The translations under genes were made by a program, and so were the position numbers. DNA of 64,000 bases. Source: an uncultured Aggregatibacter sp. (GTDB taxonomy: Bacteria; Pseudomonadota; Gammaproteobacteria; Enterobacterales; Pasteurellaceae). Below the pieces are notes generated by a model. The model was not told where the DNA came from and made no database searches. It saw nothing but the letters and a program-made list of their open reading frames with translations. Within the stretch, counting starts at the first letter, position 1, and each line of letters opens with the position of its first letter. The stretch covers positions 1-64,000 of the forward strand of contig NZ_CABFLM010000093.1 in NCBI RefSeq assembly GCF_901873365.1, given 5' to 3'. Shown here piece by piece: positions 26,862 through 36,853 of this stretch.

Positions 26862-27629
26862 TTAGAAATTAAACCAGCCTTGATCAAAGGCCATTTTTAT
26901 CGTCATGATAAAAGACATAACCACCACCATTGGGCGAATCAACGTTTTACCTTTTGTCATCACCATTTTAGCGCCTAAATTGGCGCCAATAAATTGTCCC
27001 GCCATCATGGCCAAACCGACCGTCCATAAAATTTGCCCCCCAATAAGGAAAAAAATTAATGAAGCTAAGTTAGAGGTAAAATTCATGACTTTGGCATGGG
27101 CGGTTGCCTTCGCTAAGTTAAAACCAAGTAATGTCACACATGCCAAGCTCATAATAGAACCGGTGCCCGGCCCGAAAAATCCGTCATAAAAACCCATCCA
27201 TGTGCCGATACAAAAAGCGAAAATCGGATAAGACAGACGTTGTTTACGATCTTCATCGCCCAGTTTAGGCGTCACTAAAAAATAAACACCGATGGCTAAA
27301 ATTAAAAATGGCAGAATTTTTTTAATGACGGAGGCATCAATCAGCTGAATTAAAATCGTTCCGGCGACAGAACCAAAGAAAATCATCAGCAAGATTAGCC
27401 AAACTTCCGAAAAATTGACCGCTCTTTTGCGCAAAAAATAAAGGCTCGCAGAAAAGGAACCACCACAGGCTTGTAGCTTGTTAGTCCCCAACGCGACCGC
27501 AGGCGGAATGCCTGTCATCAGCAACGCCGGAATCGTGATTAATCCGCCACCGCCGGCAATGGCGTCAATAAAACCGGCAACAAAAGCGACCACAAATAAA
27601 ATGGCTAAAATATCAAGACCGAATTCCAT
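26862..27629 (-). CDS. yfcA: TSUP-family inner-membrane permease (YfcA-like)
   Basis: A 255-residue protein with about eight hydrophobic helices, of the TauE/SafE (TSUP) family of sulfur-compound or organic-anion exporters. The duplicated motif is visible: AGFIDAIAGGGGLITIPALL near residue 18 and FYDGFFGPGTGSIMSLA near 147. The substrate is unknown. It sits between mepA (3 nt upstream) and lpxM (36 nt downstream), as in H. influenzae. Confidence 0.88.
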   Translation of the reverse strand: MEFGLDILAILFVVAFVAGFIDAIAGGGGLITIPALLMTGIPPAVALGTNKLQACGGSFSASLYFLRKRAVNFSEVWLILLMIFFGSVAGTILIQLIDASVIKKILPFLILAIGVYFLVTPKLGDEDRKQRLSYPIFAFCIGTWMGFYDGFFGPGTGSIMSLACVTLLGFNLAKATAHAKVMNFTSNLASLIFFLIGGQILWTVGLAMMAGQFIGANLGAKMVMTKGKTLIRPMVVVMSFIMTIKMAFDQGWFNF

Positions 27630-27632
27630 CCC

Positions 27633-28505
27633 TTACTCCAACCATTCACTCCGATTTGGTGAGTTCAAGAGCTGTTGACACAAAAAAGGTTCCGGCGGTG
27701 TGACTTTGGGCTTACTTGGTGTTGCCCCGGGTTTTGCCGGTTCAAACCAAGAATAAAGTTCGCTATCGCAGCCATCTCCGGCTGGCACCGGAGCCTGATT
27801 TTCACAATGTTGTGCGCCTTGCGGGCAGGTGAGCCGCACATGAAAATGGGAGTCATGCCCAAACCACGGCCGGATTTTATGCAACCAAGCACGATCTGAA
27901 CCTGCCGTTTCACAAAGTTTCAATTTAATCGCCGGATTAACAAAAATACGCGTTACTTTCGGATCTTCTGCGGCTAACTTAATCAGTTTTGCGTGATTGG
28001 CCGTCCAAACGCTCTCATCTACCCGTTGTGCTTTGCGGTTCACCACCAACAAACCTTTGCCGTCAGAATTCAACGCATCCGTGTCAGACATGCTGCCCAT
28101 ACGCAACCAAATGTCGGCATCTAACCCCATTTGATGACTGGCGTGTCCCGTCAAAAAACGTCCGCCCCCCGGCATGGCGATATCGCCCACCAGCATGGTC
28201 GGTAAGCCAGCCGCTTTGACGCGTTGCCCAAGACGTTGCAAATAACGAATCATGTCCGGATGGCCATAATAACGGTTCTTATTCATCCGAATGACTTGAT
28301 ACCCTTCACCTTTATACGGCAAGGGCTCCGCACCAATAATACAGCCGTTAGAATAGCTACCAATCGCCTCGGCTTTACCGTTTTCTGCCGGAATCGGACG
28401 TTTGATCTGTTGCCAGTCTTGTGGTGCTGCAAAAGTGGAGGTCGCAAAAAAAACGCTGCTAAAAATGACCGCACTCTTGATGAGTTGATGAAAAATCTTA
28501 TTCAC
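27633..28505 (-). CDS. mepA: Penicillin-insensitive murein endopeptidase
   Basis: Periplasmic zinc D,D-endopeptidase that cuts peptide cross-links in murein. The 290 residues include a signal peptide (1-26, cut after TFAA). The zinc site is visible as GHASHQMGLDADIW (about 115-128) and WFGHDSHFHVRL (about 214-225). Cysteines that form the family's disulfides are present. It is tightly packed between aroC and yfcA. Confidence 0.95.
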   Translation of the reverse strand: MNKIFHQLIKSAVIFSSVFFATSTFAAPQDWQQIKRPIPAENGKAEAIGSYSNGCIIGAEPLPYKGEGYQVIRMNKNRYYGHPDMIRYLQRLGQRVKAAGLPTMLVGDIAMPGGGRFLTGHASHQMGLDADIWLRMGSMSDTDALNSDGKGLLVVNRKAQRVDESVWTANHAKLIKLAAEDPKVTRIFVNPAIKLKLCETAGSDRAWLHKIRPWFGHDSHFHVRLTCPQGAQHCENQAPVPAGDGCDSELYSWFEPAKPGATPSKPKVTPPEPFLCQQLLNSPNRSEWLE

Positions 28506-28526
28506 TATTTATTCCCCTGTTGCAAA

Positions 28527-29600
28527 TTATCGACACTGCGCTTGAAATCGTAACAAATGATCTAACAACACAATCGCCATCATCGCTTCGGCAATCGGCA
28601 CGGCGCGAATACCTACACAAGGGTCATGACGACCTTTGGTCACCACCTCTACGGGTTCGTTATTAAGATTGACGGAACGCCCCGGAAGGGTGATGCTGGA
28701 GGTGGGTTTTAACGCAATGGTCGCAATAATCGGTTGTCCTGAGCTAATACCGCCCAAAATGCCCCCCGCATGATTAGAAAGAAACCCCTCCGGCGTCATT
28801 TCGTCACGATGTTCACTACCACGTTGTTCTACGACGGCAAAACCATCGCCGATTTCTACGCCTTTTACCGCATTAATGCTCATGAGAGCATGGGCTAAAT
28901 CTGCATCTAAACGGTCAAATACCGGTTCGCCTAAGCCTACCGGCACATTTTCAGCAACGACGGTTAATTTTGCGCCGATGGAATCGCCATGCTTTTTCAA
29001 TTCACGAATTAATTCATCGAATTTTTCCACCGCACTTTTATCCGGACAGAAAAACGGATTGTCATACACTTCCGCCCAATCGATGTTTGCAAGGGATTGG
29101 GGCGAGATTTTTACCTTGCCGATTTGGCTTAAAAAGCCGCGAACTTCAATGCCGTATTGTTCACGTAAATATTTTTTTGCAATAGCACCTGCCGCCACAC
29201 GCATAGCTGTTTCACGGGCAGAAGACCGGCCGCCACCGCGATAATCTCGAATACCGTATTTTTGCTGATAAGTGAAATCGGCATGGCCCGGGCGAAAACG
29301 ATCTTTAATTTCGCTGTAATCTTGCGAACGTTGGTCGCCGTTTTTGATGATCATGCCAATGCTGGTACCGGTAGTTTTGCCCTCAAAGACGCCGGATAAA
29401 ATTTGCACTTCATCGTCCTCACGACGTGGCGTGGTATAACGAGAGGTACCCGGTTTACGGCGATCTAAATCCGGCTGAATATCGGCCTCCGAGAGCGCCA
29501 TATTCGGTGGCAAACCATCAACAATACAACCTAGTGCGATGCCATGAGATTCACCAAAGGTGGTGACGCGAAACAATTGCCCAATCGTATTTCCTGCCAT
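28527..29600 (-). CDS. aroC: Chorismate synthase
   Basis: Last shikimate-pathway enzyme (EPSP to chorismate, FMN-dependent). The 357 residues are full length. The three family signatures are seen: GESHGIALGCIVDGLPP near residue 13, GGGRSSARETAMRVAAGAIA near 121, and the C-terminal RHDPCVGIRAVPIAEAM near 325. A USS lies inside near 29033. It is upstream of mepA in the same train; chorismate also feeds the menaquinone route, to which the nearby menE belongs. Confidence 0.97.
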   Translation of the reverse strand: MAGNTIGQLFRVTTFGESHGIALGCIVDGLPPNMALSEADIQPDLDRRKPGTSRYTTPRREDDEVQILSGVFEGKTTGTSIGMIIKNGDQRSQDYSEIKDRFRPGHADFTYQQKYGIRDYRGGGRSSARETAMRVAAGAIAKKYLREQYGIEVRGFLSQIGKVKISPQSLANIDWAEVYDNPFFCPDKSAVEKFDELIRELKKHGDSIGAKLTVVAENVPVGLGEPVFDRLDADLAHALMSINAVKGVEIGDGFAVVEQRGSEHRDEMTPEGFLSNHAGGILGGISSGQPIIATIALKPTSSITLPGRSVNLNNEPVEVVTKGRHDPCVGIRAVPIAEAMMAIVLLDHLLRFQAQCR

Positions 29601-29622
29601 AATCTTCTCTCTTCCATTCGAT

Positions 29623-32600
29623 TTATGATTTCACTTCCACCAACGGCATAATCGCGCCGGTATCTTGATTTTTGATAAAGACATCAAGCTGATTGAAGGC
29701 GATCTCAATATTATGTTCCGCAAATAATTCGTTAATACGGCGGTTTAACGCATCAATGGTATTTGTACGCTCGGAGACTTGAGACACATAAACCCGCAAT
29801 TCATGATCTAAGGTGCTGGCGCCAAAACTGATGAATAAAGCACTTGGTTCAGGTTCTTTCATTACATTAGCTTGCTCAGCCGCCGCTTGTAACAATAAGC
29901 GTTTAACCAAGTCTAAATCGGAACCATATGCCACCCCGACCGAAATCACTAAGCGGGTAATGGTATTGGATAACGCCCAGTTAGTGACTTGTCCGGTCAC
30001 AAAAGATTTATTCGGCACAATCACTTCTTTGCGATCAGGATCGATAATCGTAATTGCACGAATACGAATTTTTGCGACCGTGCCGGTCACATCGTTAATG
30101 GTCACGGTATCACCGACTCGAATCGGACGTTCAAATAAGAGAATAATACCCGACACGAAGTTCGCAAAAATTTCCTGCATACCGAAACCGAGACCCACAG
30201 AAAGCGCGGCGAATAACCACTGCAATTTAGACCATGACATCCCTAAGGTGGCAAACGCCCATGCGCCTCCAATAGCCACTAAGAGATAGGTTAATAAGGT
30301 ATTAATCGTATAAGGCGTGCCTTGCGACAACTTCACACGGGAGAAGATCAACACTTCTAAAATCCCCGGCAGGTTGCGCACCAAAATGTAAGTAATACCG
30401 ATAATTACTAAAGCAACAATTAAGTTAAATAGCGAAATACTTTCGGTTACCACACCGGTTTCCGTTGTGGTCGTTTGTTGCCATAACGTAATATCGCGTA
30501 AGTAACTGGCTACAGTAACTAAATCCGACCACACATAATAGAAAATCGCAAACAATGCCGTCCAAATGAATAAATCGCCAAAACGTAACAACTGACTGCG
30601 CACTTGGTTGACCGCCATACCCTCTTCTTGTTCGCTCACCACCACGACATCCTCTGCAGAGGATCCATCATTGGCTTTCGTAGCTTTTTGCTGACGTTTT
30701 TCTTGCACGCGACGGTATGCTAAACGACGGGAGGAAACCGTAATCGCACGATATATCGTATGGCGCGCCAACGACCAAACCACCCAAGCGATGTAGGTGT
30801 TAATCATATGGTTAATCAAGTTAAGTGCGGTGTAGTAATAACCGAGCGCAACCAATACAATCAATCCGACCGGCACTAATTGCAATAAAATGCGGACAAT
30901 TTTTAAAACCAGTTCATCTCGGTGATCACGATTTGTCTGGCCTAATGTTTTTGAGGCTCTACGAAAACGTGGAGCAATAATGGCGATACAAAAAATCAAG
31001 GCAACCATGGTATTCAATTCGCCAAGCACATCATTGGCTAAACCGCTATCCATGACATTACTGAAAACCGAGGTATTCAATAATAATACTACCGCGACAA
31101 TGATTCGTTTCGTCACCGCTCTCAGTTTTTCCGCTTCATCCTGAGAAAAACCAAAATGACGAACGGAGATACCATTCGGTCGTAAAAGTGCAAGCACAAA
31201 GCTAAAGAACCACCAGTATGCCGCCATACTCAACGACCATTGCCAAAATTCCGCCGGATTTCGAACAAAGAAAAAGCCTAACAGTTGGCATACGGCTAAA
31301 AACCATAATGTGGATGGCAAAGCGATAATCGCTGTCAATAAAAGCGCCATTGGCGTATGCCACTGACTGTCGGAACGAAGTGTATTAATTTCACTGTTAA
31401 TGGTGGCTAAACGTTGTTTAATCAGTGTTTTAAATCTGAAAATAATACCGCCAATCAGTACCAAAATTGCCACAAACATGAGCAAATAAGGCAAGTTATC
31501 AAAATTTTTCGGAAAACCTAATTTTTTACTAATTCCCTCAAATTGCTCACCAAGTGACATCGGTAACTGCTTAAACCACGCTAAATTGATCGGATTATTG
31601 CTTTTGACCCAAAAGCTTTGCTGATCCAACTTCGCCTGAATTTGATCGCTAAGCTGTGTAATTTGCTGTTGTGTCAATTCTAAAGAAATCGCCAAATTTA
31701 ATTGGTTATTTAAAGATTTAATCACATCGGAGGCAATTTTACGGCGCTCCGTCAACAAATTAGTAAGCTGTGCTTTTTCTTCTGCCGTAAAGGTTTGATT
31801 CTGCTCGACTTGAACTTTCGCTAAATACGCTTCCAAATCATAAAGCTCATTGCGGCGTTGGGTCATGTCAAAAATTTGCACACGCAAATCCGCAATTTGT
31901 TTTGATAGACCTTGGATATTTAAGTTTGTCGGTAATTTTTGTTTTTGCTGTTGGATGATTCGTGATAACACCAAGGTGCCTTGCAACGCACTAATTTGTT
32001 CATCAATCGTACGCTGTGTTTGCGTTAAGCTGTCTAACACGCTACGCATACGCAATTCATCTTGCGTTAAGGTGTTGGTTTTTTCCGTTTGTTCCAATAA
32101 AAATTGGCTCAGTTGCGCATTACGCTCCAACTCTTTCTGAATATAATTATTTTTAACCGCACTTTGGCTTTGTTGCTGTACTTGATCAACTTGATTTTGT
32201 GTTTGTGCCAAATGCTGTTGATTAATCGCCTCTTGCATTGCGGAAATTTGTTGCTGTTGCACTTGCGCTCGGGCGTTTAATAAGTCATAACGGCTTTGGT
32301 ATAACACCGTTAACTGATCGCTATTTTTCAGTAGAATTTGATTGTAATTATTTTTCAGCTCAATCAGTTGTAACTCTAACTGAGCCTGCTGTTTCAATGC
32401 TGCTGAAGTCGTACTATCGCCAAGCTTTTGATTAAGCTCTTGCGCACGCTTCAAATTGGCGGTTAATGTGGCTTGCGCCCGCTCAGATACGGAGCTTTGC
32501 CCCGCCAATTGACTATTCACTACCCCTAACGCTGATTGCGTTTCCTGTTGTTGTTCGGTTAATTTTTCAAGCTGAGCCTGTAGATCCGCTAAGCGACGAG

Positions 32601-32949
32601 ATTGATAATCTGCCGCTTTTACCGTATCCAATTGCTTTTTCAGCGTTTGTAACTCAGCACTATTTTTTTGAATTTCAGCATCTGCGCCATTCAAGGTAGC
32701 TTGTAGCGCCTCATTGGTCTTTTGCTGCGCTTGAATTTGTTGCAAGAGATCCAAAGAGGTTTGAATATCTGTGACCAACGTTTGTTTTTCATCGCCATCC
32801 GGCATTTTTTGTGCCGTAGCAAGATCCGCCTTGAGGCTTTTTTCCGTTGGCAAAGACAGAGTATTTTGATCGGCAAAGGCGCTTTGTGAGACCGCCATAT
32901 TTAAAAATAAGGCAGCACAAAGTGCGGTTAAAAACGCGTTTATTTTCAT
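29623..32949 (-). CDS. mscK: Large mechanosensitive channel, MscK/KefA type
   Basis: Inner-membrane channel that releases solutes on osmotic downshift. The 1,108 residues are close to E. coli MscK. Order of parts: signal peptide (1-26), a long periplasmic coiled-coil region rich in Q/A (about 30-460), about eleven membrane helices (480-900), and the MscS pore and vestibule with GLGFGMQEIFANFVSG, FERPIRVGDTV and a C-terminal beta domain. It begins 2 nt after menE and runs into aroC. The paralogues MscM and YbiO have the same layout, so the symbol is by size and synteny. Confidence 0.85.
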   Translation of the reverse strand: MKINAFLTALCAALFLNMAVSQSAFADQNTLSLPTEKSLKADLATAQKMPDGDEKQTLVTDIQTSLDLLQQIQAQQKTNEALQATLNGADAEIQKNSAELQTLKKQLDTVKAADYQSRRLADLQAQLEKLTEQQQETQSALGVVNSQLAGQSSVSERAQATLTANLKRAQELNQKLGDSTTSAALKQQAQLELQLIELKNNYNQILLKNSDQLTVLYQSRYDLLNARAQVQQQQISAMQEAINQQHLAQTQNQVDQVQQQSQSAVKNNYIQKELERNAQLSQFLLEQTEKTNTLTQDELRMRSVLDSLTQTQRTIDEQISALQGTLVLSRIIQQQKQKLPTNLNIQGLSKQIADLRVQIFDMTQRRNELYDLEAYLAKVQVEQNQTFTAEEKAQLTNLLTERRKIASDVIKSLNNQLNLAISLELTQQQITQLSDQIQAKLDQQSFWVKSNNPINLAWFKQLPMSLGEQFEGISKKLGFPKNFDNLPYLLMFVAILVLIGGIIFRFKTLIKQRLATINSEINTLRSDSQWHTPMALLLTAIIALPSTLWFLAVCQLLGFFFVRNPAEFWQWSLSMAAYWWFFSFVLALLRPNGISVRHFGFSQDEAEKLRAVTKRIIVAVVLLLNTSVFSNVMDSGLANDVLGELNTMVALIFCIAIIAPRFRRASKTLGQTNRDHRDELVLKIVRILLQLVPVGLIVLVALGYYYTALNLINHMINTYIAWVVWSLARHTIYRAITVSSRRLAYRRVQEKRQQKATKANDGSSAEDVVVVSEQEEGMAVNQVRSQLLRFGDLFIWTALFAIFYYVWSDLVTVASYLRDITLWQQTTTTETGVVTESISLFNLIVALVIIGITYILVRNLPGILEVLIFSRVKLSQGTPYTINTLLTYLLVAIGGAWAFATLGMSWSKLQWLFAALSVGLGFGMQEIFANFVSGIILLFERPIRVGDTVTINDVTGTVAKIRIRAITIIDPDRKEVIVPNKSFVTGQVTNWALSNTITRLVISVGVAYGSDLDLVKRLLLQAAAEQANVMKEPEPSALFISFGASTLDHELRVYVSQVSERTNTIDALNRRINELFAEHNIEIAFNQLDVFIKNQDTGAIMPLVEVKS

Positions 32950-32951
32950 AT

Positions 32952-34379
32952 TTATCCTAATTGTTTCGCTAGCCAGTCTGCTAACGTTTTCCGAGAAACT
33001 TTGATTGCGCCGTCGCTTAAATTTAACGGCAATTCATAATAGGCAACAGGTTGTTTAAAACGTTCCAATCGCCCTTGTAAAAATCCGTTCAGATTTTCCA
33101 CCGCACTTTTTGTCGATTCTCGCCATTCTACAATGGCCACCGGTCGTTGACCAAACTCCGGATCGGTGACAGGCAACACAAAAACCTGTTTGACTAAATC
33201 AGACTGTAGAATCCACTTTTCAATTTCTTCCGGCTGAATGTTTTCCCCACCGGAAATAAACATATTATCAATTCGCCCTGAAATCACAAGTTCGCCGTCG
33301 TGCCACACACCTTTATCTTTGGTGGCAAACCAACCTTGTTCGTTAAGAAGAGAAACGATGCGGTCCTGTTGCCAATAACCTAGCGCCAAGCCTGCACCAC
33401 GCAACCAAATTTCCTCATTGTGCAAACAGTATTCACGTCCAGCTAAGGGCTGTCCTACCCCGTTTTTTTCATCACTTTGTTTAGCAAACACCGTGGAGGC
33501 CATTTCTGTCATGCCATAACCGGAATAACTTTTCACACCAAGACGATGTAACGATTGTGTCAGTGCTAACGGAATATGTGCCCCGCCAAGCAATACGGCG
33601 CGTGTTTGTATTGCTGTTGGTTTTTCCTGCAAATACTGTAACCAGCGTTGCACTTGCGTTGGCACTAAGGAGACATGAGTCACCTGATTGACGGCCGCAT
33701 AAAAATCCTCACCGGGTAACACCAAGGTTGCCCCAGTCGTCAACCAACGCCACACAATGCCTTGCCCGGAGACGTGATACAACGGCAATGAAAGCAACCA
33801 TGAATCTGCCGCACCAAATTGCATTAAATCACATACGCCTTGTGCGTTTGCATAATGTGCTTGCGCATTATGCACAACGGCTTTGGGTAAGCCCGTGGAA
33901 CCTGATGTGAGCGTCATGGTCGCCGGTTGCGTCAAATTAACGGGAAAATCGCCGAAAGCCTCGATTTTCTCTGCCTGCTTTATGGCATCCGAAAAAGTAA
34001 AAAAACACCTGAAAATCTCACCGCACTTTTGGGATTCTGCAACACATTCTTCGTGATCTGTGGTAAAGAAAAAATCCGCATTATAGGATTGGCAAAGCGC
34101 AATACGTTTTTCCAGTGGAAACATGGGGTTGAGCATTAAAACGCGGGCACCGATTTGAATCGCCGATAAATAAAATAACACCAGTTCTAGGCGATTTTTC
34201 CCACACAATGCGATGCCATTTTGTGGCTTCACACCAAGATGTTGTAAATATGTGGAGATTTGCTGTGTTTTTTCGAGGAGTTGCGGCCATGTAAAAGCGT
34301 CGCCTTGCAAAACTTGCAAGGCGATTCGCTTGGAAAATAAAGGAGATTGTGCAAATTGACGACCAAGTGCCATAAGCAT
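32952..34379 (-). CDS. menE: o-Succinylbenzoate-CoA ligase
   Basis: Adenylate-forming ligase of menaquinone synthesis, 475 residues. The AMP-binding signature MTLTSGSTGLPKAVVHN lies near 154-170, YSGYGMTEMAS near 281, and the hinge SGRIDNMFISGGENIQPEEIE near 368. It is coupled to seqA by a TAATG overlap. The other men genes are elsewhere. It contains two USS. MenE next to seqA is also the H. influenzae order. Confidence 0.92.
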   Translation of the reverse strand: MLMALGRQFAQSPLFSKRIALQVLQGDAFTWPQLLEKTQQISTYLQHLGVKPQNGIALCGKNRLELVLFYLSAIQIGARVLMLNPMFPLEKRIALCQSYNADFFFTTDHEECVAESQKCGEIFRCFFTFSDAIKQAEKIEAFGDFPVNLTQPATMTLTSGSTGLPKAVVHNAQAHYANAQGVCDLMQFGAADSWLLSLPLYHVSGQGIVWRWLTTGATLVLPGEDFYAAVNQVTHVSLVPTQVQRWLQYLQEKPTAIQTRAVLLGGAHIPLALTQSLHRLGVKSYSGYGMTEMASTVFAKQSDEKNGVGQPLAGREYCLHNEEIWLRGAGLALGYWQQDRIVSLLNEQGWFATKDKGVWHDGELVISGRIDNMFISGGENIQPEEIEKWILQSDLVKQVFVLPVTDPEFGQRPVAIVEWRESTKSAVENLNGFLQGRLERFKQPVAYYELPLNLSDGAIKVSRKTLADWLAKQLG

Positions 34380-35005
34380 TAATTTGCCGTAAAAAATGAC
34401 CGCACTTGATCAATTAATTGTTCCGGCAAATGCATGGACTGCATCGCGCCTTCCAACATAAGCATTTTACGACCGCTGTTGGTATTTGTGATCACCCAAT
34501 ATGGCGTGTCAGGAATTTGTTTTGGTTTCGTGTGGTTCCCCGCCATCAGCAAGGTGCCTTCATCACGGGCAAAATAAACGCGCGTACGTCCTTGCAATGA
34601 CTCGGTGGCGAGAGCAAACCCTTCCGGATTGGTGCGATATAAAATTGTCAGAATATTTAAGAAACGAATAACCGCTTTATTTTCTTGTTTAAATGCTTCT
34701 GAGTTGAGTAACGCTTCTAATTTCTCAATGGTTTTTTGCGTTACGGCATCAGGCTGCTTTTTCACAGCAGGCTTTATTGCATCGCTTGATTCCGGCGCTG
34801 CATTGACTTTTTTGGCGTCCTGTTTCGTGTTAGCGGAAGAAGAATGTTCAACTGACGAAGATAAACTCTCGGCAAAAGGAACATAGCTGTTTTTCGTGGA
34901 AAGATTGAGCAAACGACGTAAAATATCCGAAGCGCTTTCACCAATTGATTGCGTATTACCGGCAATGTATTGATAAAGCTCTTCATCCACTTCGATAATT
35001 TTCAT
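34379..35005 (-). CDS. seqA: Replication sequestration protein SeqA
   Basis: Binds hemimethylated GATC to sequester oriC and delay re-initiation. The 208 residues are longer than E. coli SeqA (181) because of a Ser/Ala/Lys-rich linker at about 40-100. The N-terminal oligomerisation domain is MKIIEVDEELYQYIA, and the C-terminal DNA-binding domain has RVYFARDEGTLL, GNHTKPKQIPDTPYWVITN and NSGRKML. It is divergent from ybfF, with 86 nt between, and coupled to menE. Confidence 0.95.
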   Translation of the reverse strand: MKIIEVDEELYQYIAGNTQSIGESASDILRRLLNLSTKNSYVPFAESLSSSVEHSSSANTKQDAKKVNAAPESSDAIKPAVKKQPDAVTQKTIEKLEALLNSEAFKQENKAVIRFLNILTILYRTNPEGFALATESLQGRTRVYFARDEGTLLMAGNHTKPKQIPDTPYWVITNTNSGRKMLMLEGAMQSMHLPEQLIDQVRSFFTAN

Positions 35006-35091
35006 TTTCTCTCTCCACTTGCTTGATCTCTTTAACCTTTTGACACATTATAACGAGCTGTAAGCAAATTCTCCAGCCCCAAATTTAACCG

Positions 35092-35892
35092 ATGAAAAAA
35101 TTACTCAACTTCCAATTTAATGAATTAAAACAAGCAATTAATAAACCTGTTTTGGTGTTCATTCACGGTTTATTCGGCGATATGAATAACTTGGGCGTCA
35201 TCGCCCGCGCATTCAGTGATGATTATTCCATTCTACGGGTGGATTTACGTAATCACGGCTTGAGTTTTCATAGCGAAGACATGAATTATGATTTAATGGC
35301 AAAAGATGTAGCTGACGTGATTCATTCTTTGGGCATTCGTGAAGTGATTTTAATCGGGCACTCCATGGGGGGAAAAACCGCTATGGTTTGTGCGGCAAAT
35401 TACCCTGAATTAGTAAAACGCTTAGTGGTGATTGATATTGCGCCTGTCGCGTATGGCGAACATGGGCACGATGATGTATTCAACGGTTTATTTGCTGTAA
35501 AAAATGCACAACCCCATACCCGTCAAGAGGCTAAGCCCATTTTAGCGCAATATATTCAGGATGAACGCGTACAACAGTTTATGTTGAAATCCTTTGATGC
35601 CTCAAGTGCCGATTATTTTCGCTTTAATTTGACCGCACTTAAACACAATTACCCTCACTTAATGGGCTGGGAATCACGCCACATCACACAACCTTGCTTG
35701 TTTATCAAAGGTGGCAATTCCTCCTACATTTTACCCGAATACACCGATCGGATTTTATCCCAATGCCCACACGCTGCCTCCTTTACCATTAACGGTAGCG
35801 GACATTGGGTTCATGCGGAAAAACCGCAATTTGTTATCCGTGCAATCACACATTTTTTAAATAGAATTGATAGCCACGGGGAATCTAAATAG
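35092..35892 (+). CDS. ybfF: Alpha/beta-hydrolase (YbfF-type acyl-CoA esterase)
   Basis: A 266-residue serine hydrolase. The nucleophile elbow GHSMGGKTAM lies near residue 91, the oxyanion region is FIHGLFGD near 23, and the catalytic His is in GSGHWVHAEKP near 239. E. coli YbfF hydrolyses long-chain acyl-CoA. The neighbours seqA, ybfE and fldA match the E. coli/H. influenzae arrangement. No ribosome site is strong before the ATG. Confidence 0.88.
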   Translation: MKKLLNFQFNELKQAINKPVLVFIHGLFGDMNNLGVIARAFSDDYSILRVDLRNHGLSFHSEDMNYDLMAKDVADVIHSLGIREVILIGHSMGGKTAMVCAANYPELVKRLVVIDIAPVAYGEHGHDDVFNGLFAVKNAQPHTRQEAKPILAQYIQDERVQQFMLKSFDASSADYFRFNLTALKHNYPHLMGWESRHITQPCLFIKGGNSSYILPEYTDRILSQCPHAASFTINGSGHWVHAEKPQFVIRAITHFLNRIDSHGESK

Positions 35893-35938
35893 AATTTCAT
35901 TTGCTTGTTAATTATGATATAGTTTTCTCCCAAATTTG

Positions 35939-35957
35939 GTTGTGGCTTATCATTATC
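35939..35957 (+). promoter_or_regulatory. Possible Fur box upstream of ybfE-fldA-fur
   Basis: The right half ATCATTATC is a perfect Fur half-site, while the left half matches poorly. Its position upstream of an operon ending in fur would fit autoregulation. Confidence 0.4.
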
Positions 35958-36022
35958 ACTTCTGAAATAATTCTCTTTGGTTAGAATGGCAGAAGTCGAC
36001 TTACAGGTCAGTGGTTAACAAA

Positions 36023-36301
36023 ATGGCAAAACAAGATTCTGACTGTATTACTTTAGATTTATTTAACGAAATTCGTAGAGTTGGACGTCCGAAAACCAAT
36101 CCACTGAGTCGGGAACAACAAATCCGTATTAATAAGCGCAATCAATTAAAACGTGATAAATCCTGTGGATTAAAGCGTGTCGAATTAAAATTGCATGCGG
36201 ACTTGGTTCAACAATTAGAAGATTTAGCATCCCTACGAAATGTGAATCGTGCCGAGCTTATTGGCATAATTTTACAAGATTATTTTAACATTAATAAATA
36301 G
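36023..36301 (+). CDS. ybfE: LexA-regulated-family CopG-like protein YbfE
   Basis: A 92-residue protein with VGRPKTNPLSREQQ in the N-terminal part and a ribbon-helix-helix-like C-terminal half (LKRVELKLHADLVQQLEDLASLRNVNRAELIGIIL). It is probably a small DNA-binding regulator. In E. coli ybfE is in the SOS regulon, but no CTG-N10-CAG box is visible here. I take ATG 36023 (MAKQD) rather than the GTG four codons upstream, which is too close to the possible ribosome site. fldA follows after 8 nt. Confidence 0.82.
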   Translation: MAKQDSDCITLDLFNEIRRVGRPKTNPLSREQQIRINKRNQLKRDKSCGLKRVELKLHADLVQQLEDLASLRNVNRAELIGIILQDYFNINK

Positions 36302-36309
36302 GTAACAAG

Positions 36310-36834
36310 ATGGCTGTTGTCGGCTTATTTTATGGTAGTGATACTGGCAATACAGAAAACATTGCCAAAATGATTCAAAAACAATTAGGCAGCGAATTAG
36401 TTGATATTCGCGATATTGCCAAAAGTAGCAAAGAAGATATCGAGGCTTACGATTTTCTCTTATTCGGTATTCCGACGTGGTACTACGGCGAAGCGCAATG
36501 TGACTGGGATGACTTTTTCCCAACATTAGAGCAAATTGATTTTACGGATAAACTTGTCGCCATCTTTGGCTGTGGCGATCAGGAAGATTATGCAGATTAT
36601 TTCTGTGACGCCATGGGAACCGTGCGTAATATTATCGAGCCGCACGGTGCGATTATTGTCGGACATTGGCCGACAGAAGGTTACAACTTTGAATCTTCAC
36701 AAGCATTAGTTGACGATGATACGTTTGTCGGATTATGCATTGATGAAGATCGTCAACCGGAATTAACGTCTGAACGTGTCAACAAATGGGTTAAACAAGT
36801 TTATGACGAAATGTGTTTGGCTGAGTTAGCTTAA
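36310..36834 (+). CDS. fldA: Flavodoxin I
   Basis: FMN-binding electron carrier, 174 residues, long-chain type. The phosphate-binding loop GSDTGNTENIAK is near residue 9, the first FMN-stacking region is PTWYYGEAQCDWDDF near 56, and the second is GCGDQEDYADYFCDA near 87. It serves as electron donor to IspG/H, biotin synthase and similar enzymes. It is placed just before fur, as in E. coli and H. influenzae, with 19 nt between. Confidence 0.97.
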   Translation: MAVVGLFYGSDTGNTENIAKMIQKQLGSELVDIRDIAKSSKEDIEAYDFLLFGIPTWYYGEAQCDWDDFFPTLEQIDFTDKLVAIFGCGDQEDYADYFCDAMGTVRNIIEPHGAIIVGHWPTEGYNFESSQALVDDDTFVGLCIDEDRQPELTSERVNKWVKQVYDEMCLAELA

Positions 36835-36853
36835 TAGCAAAAAAGGAGCTGTT

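Noticed and set aside
35880..36022. SOS box for ybfE as in E. coli
   Set aside because: No CTG-N10-CAG pattern is present upstream of ybfE here.
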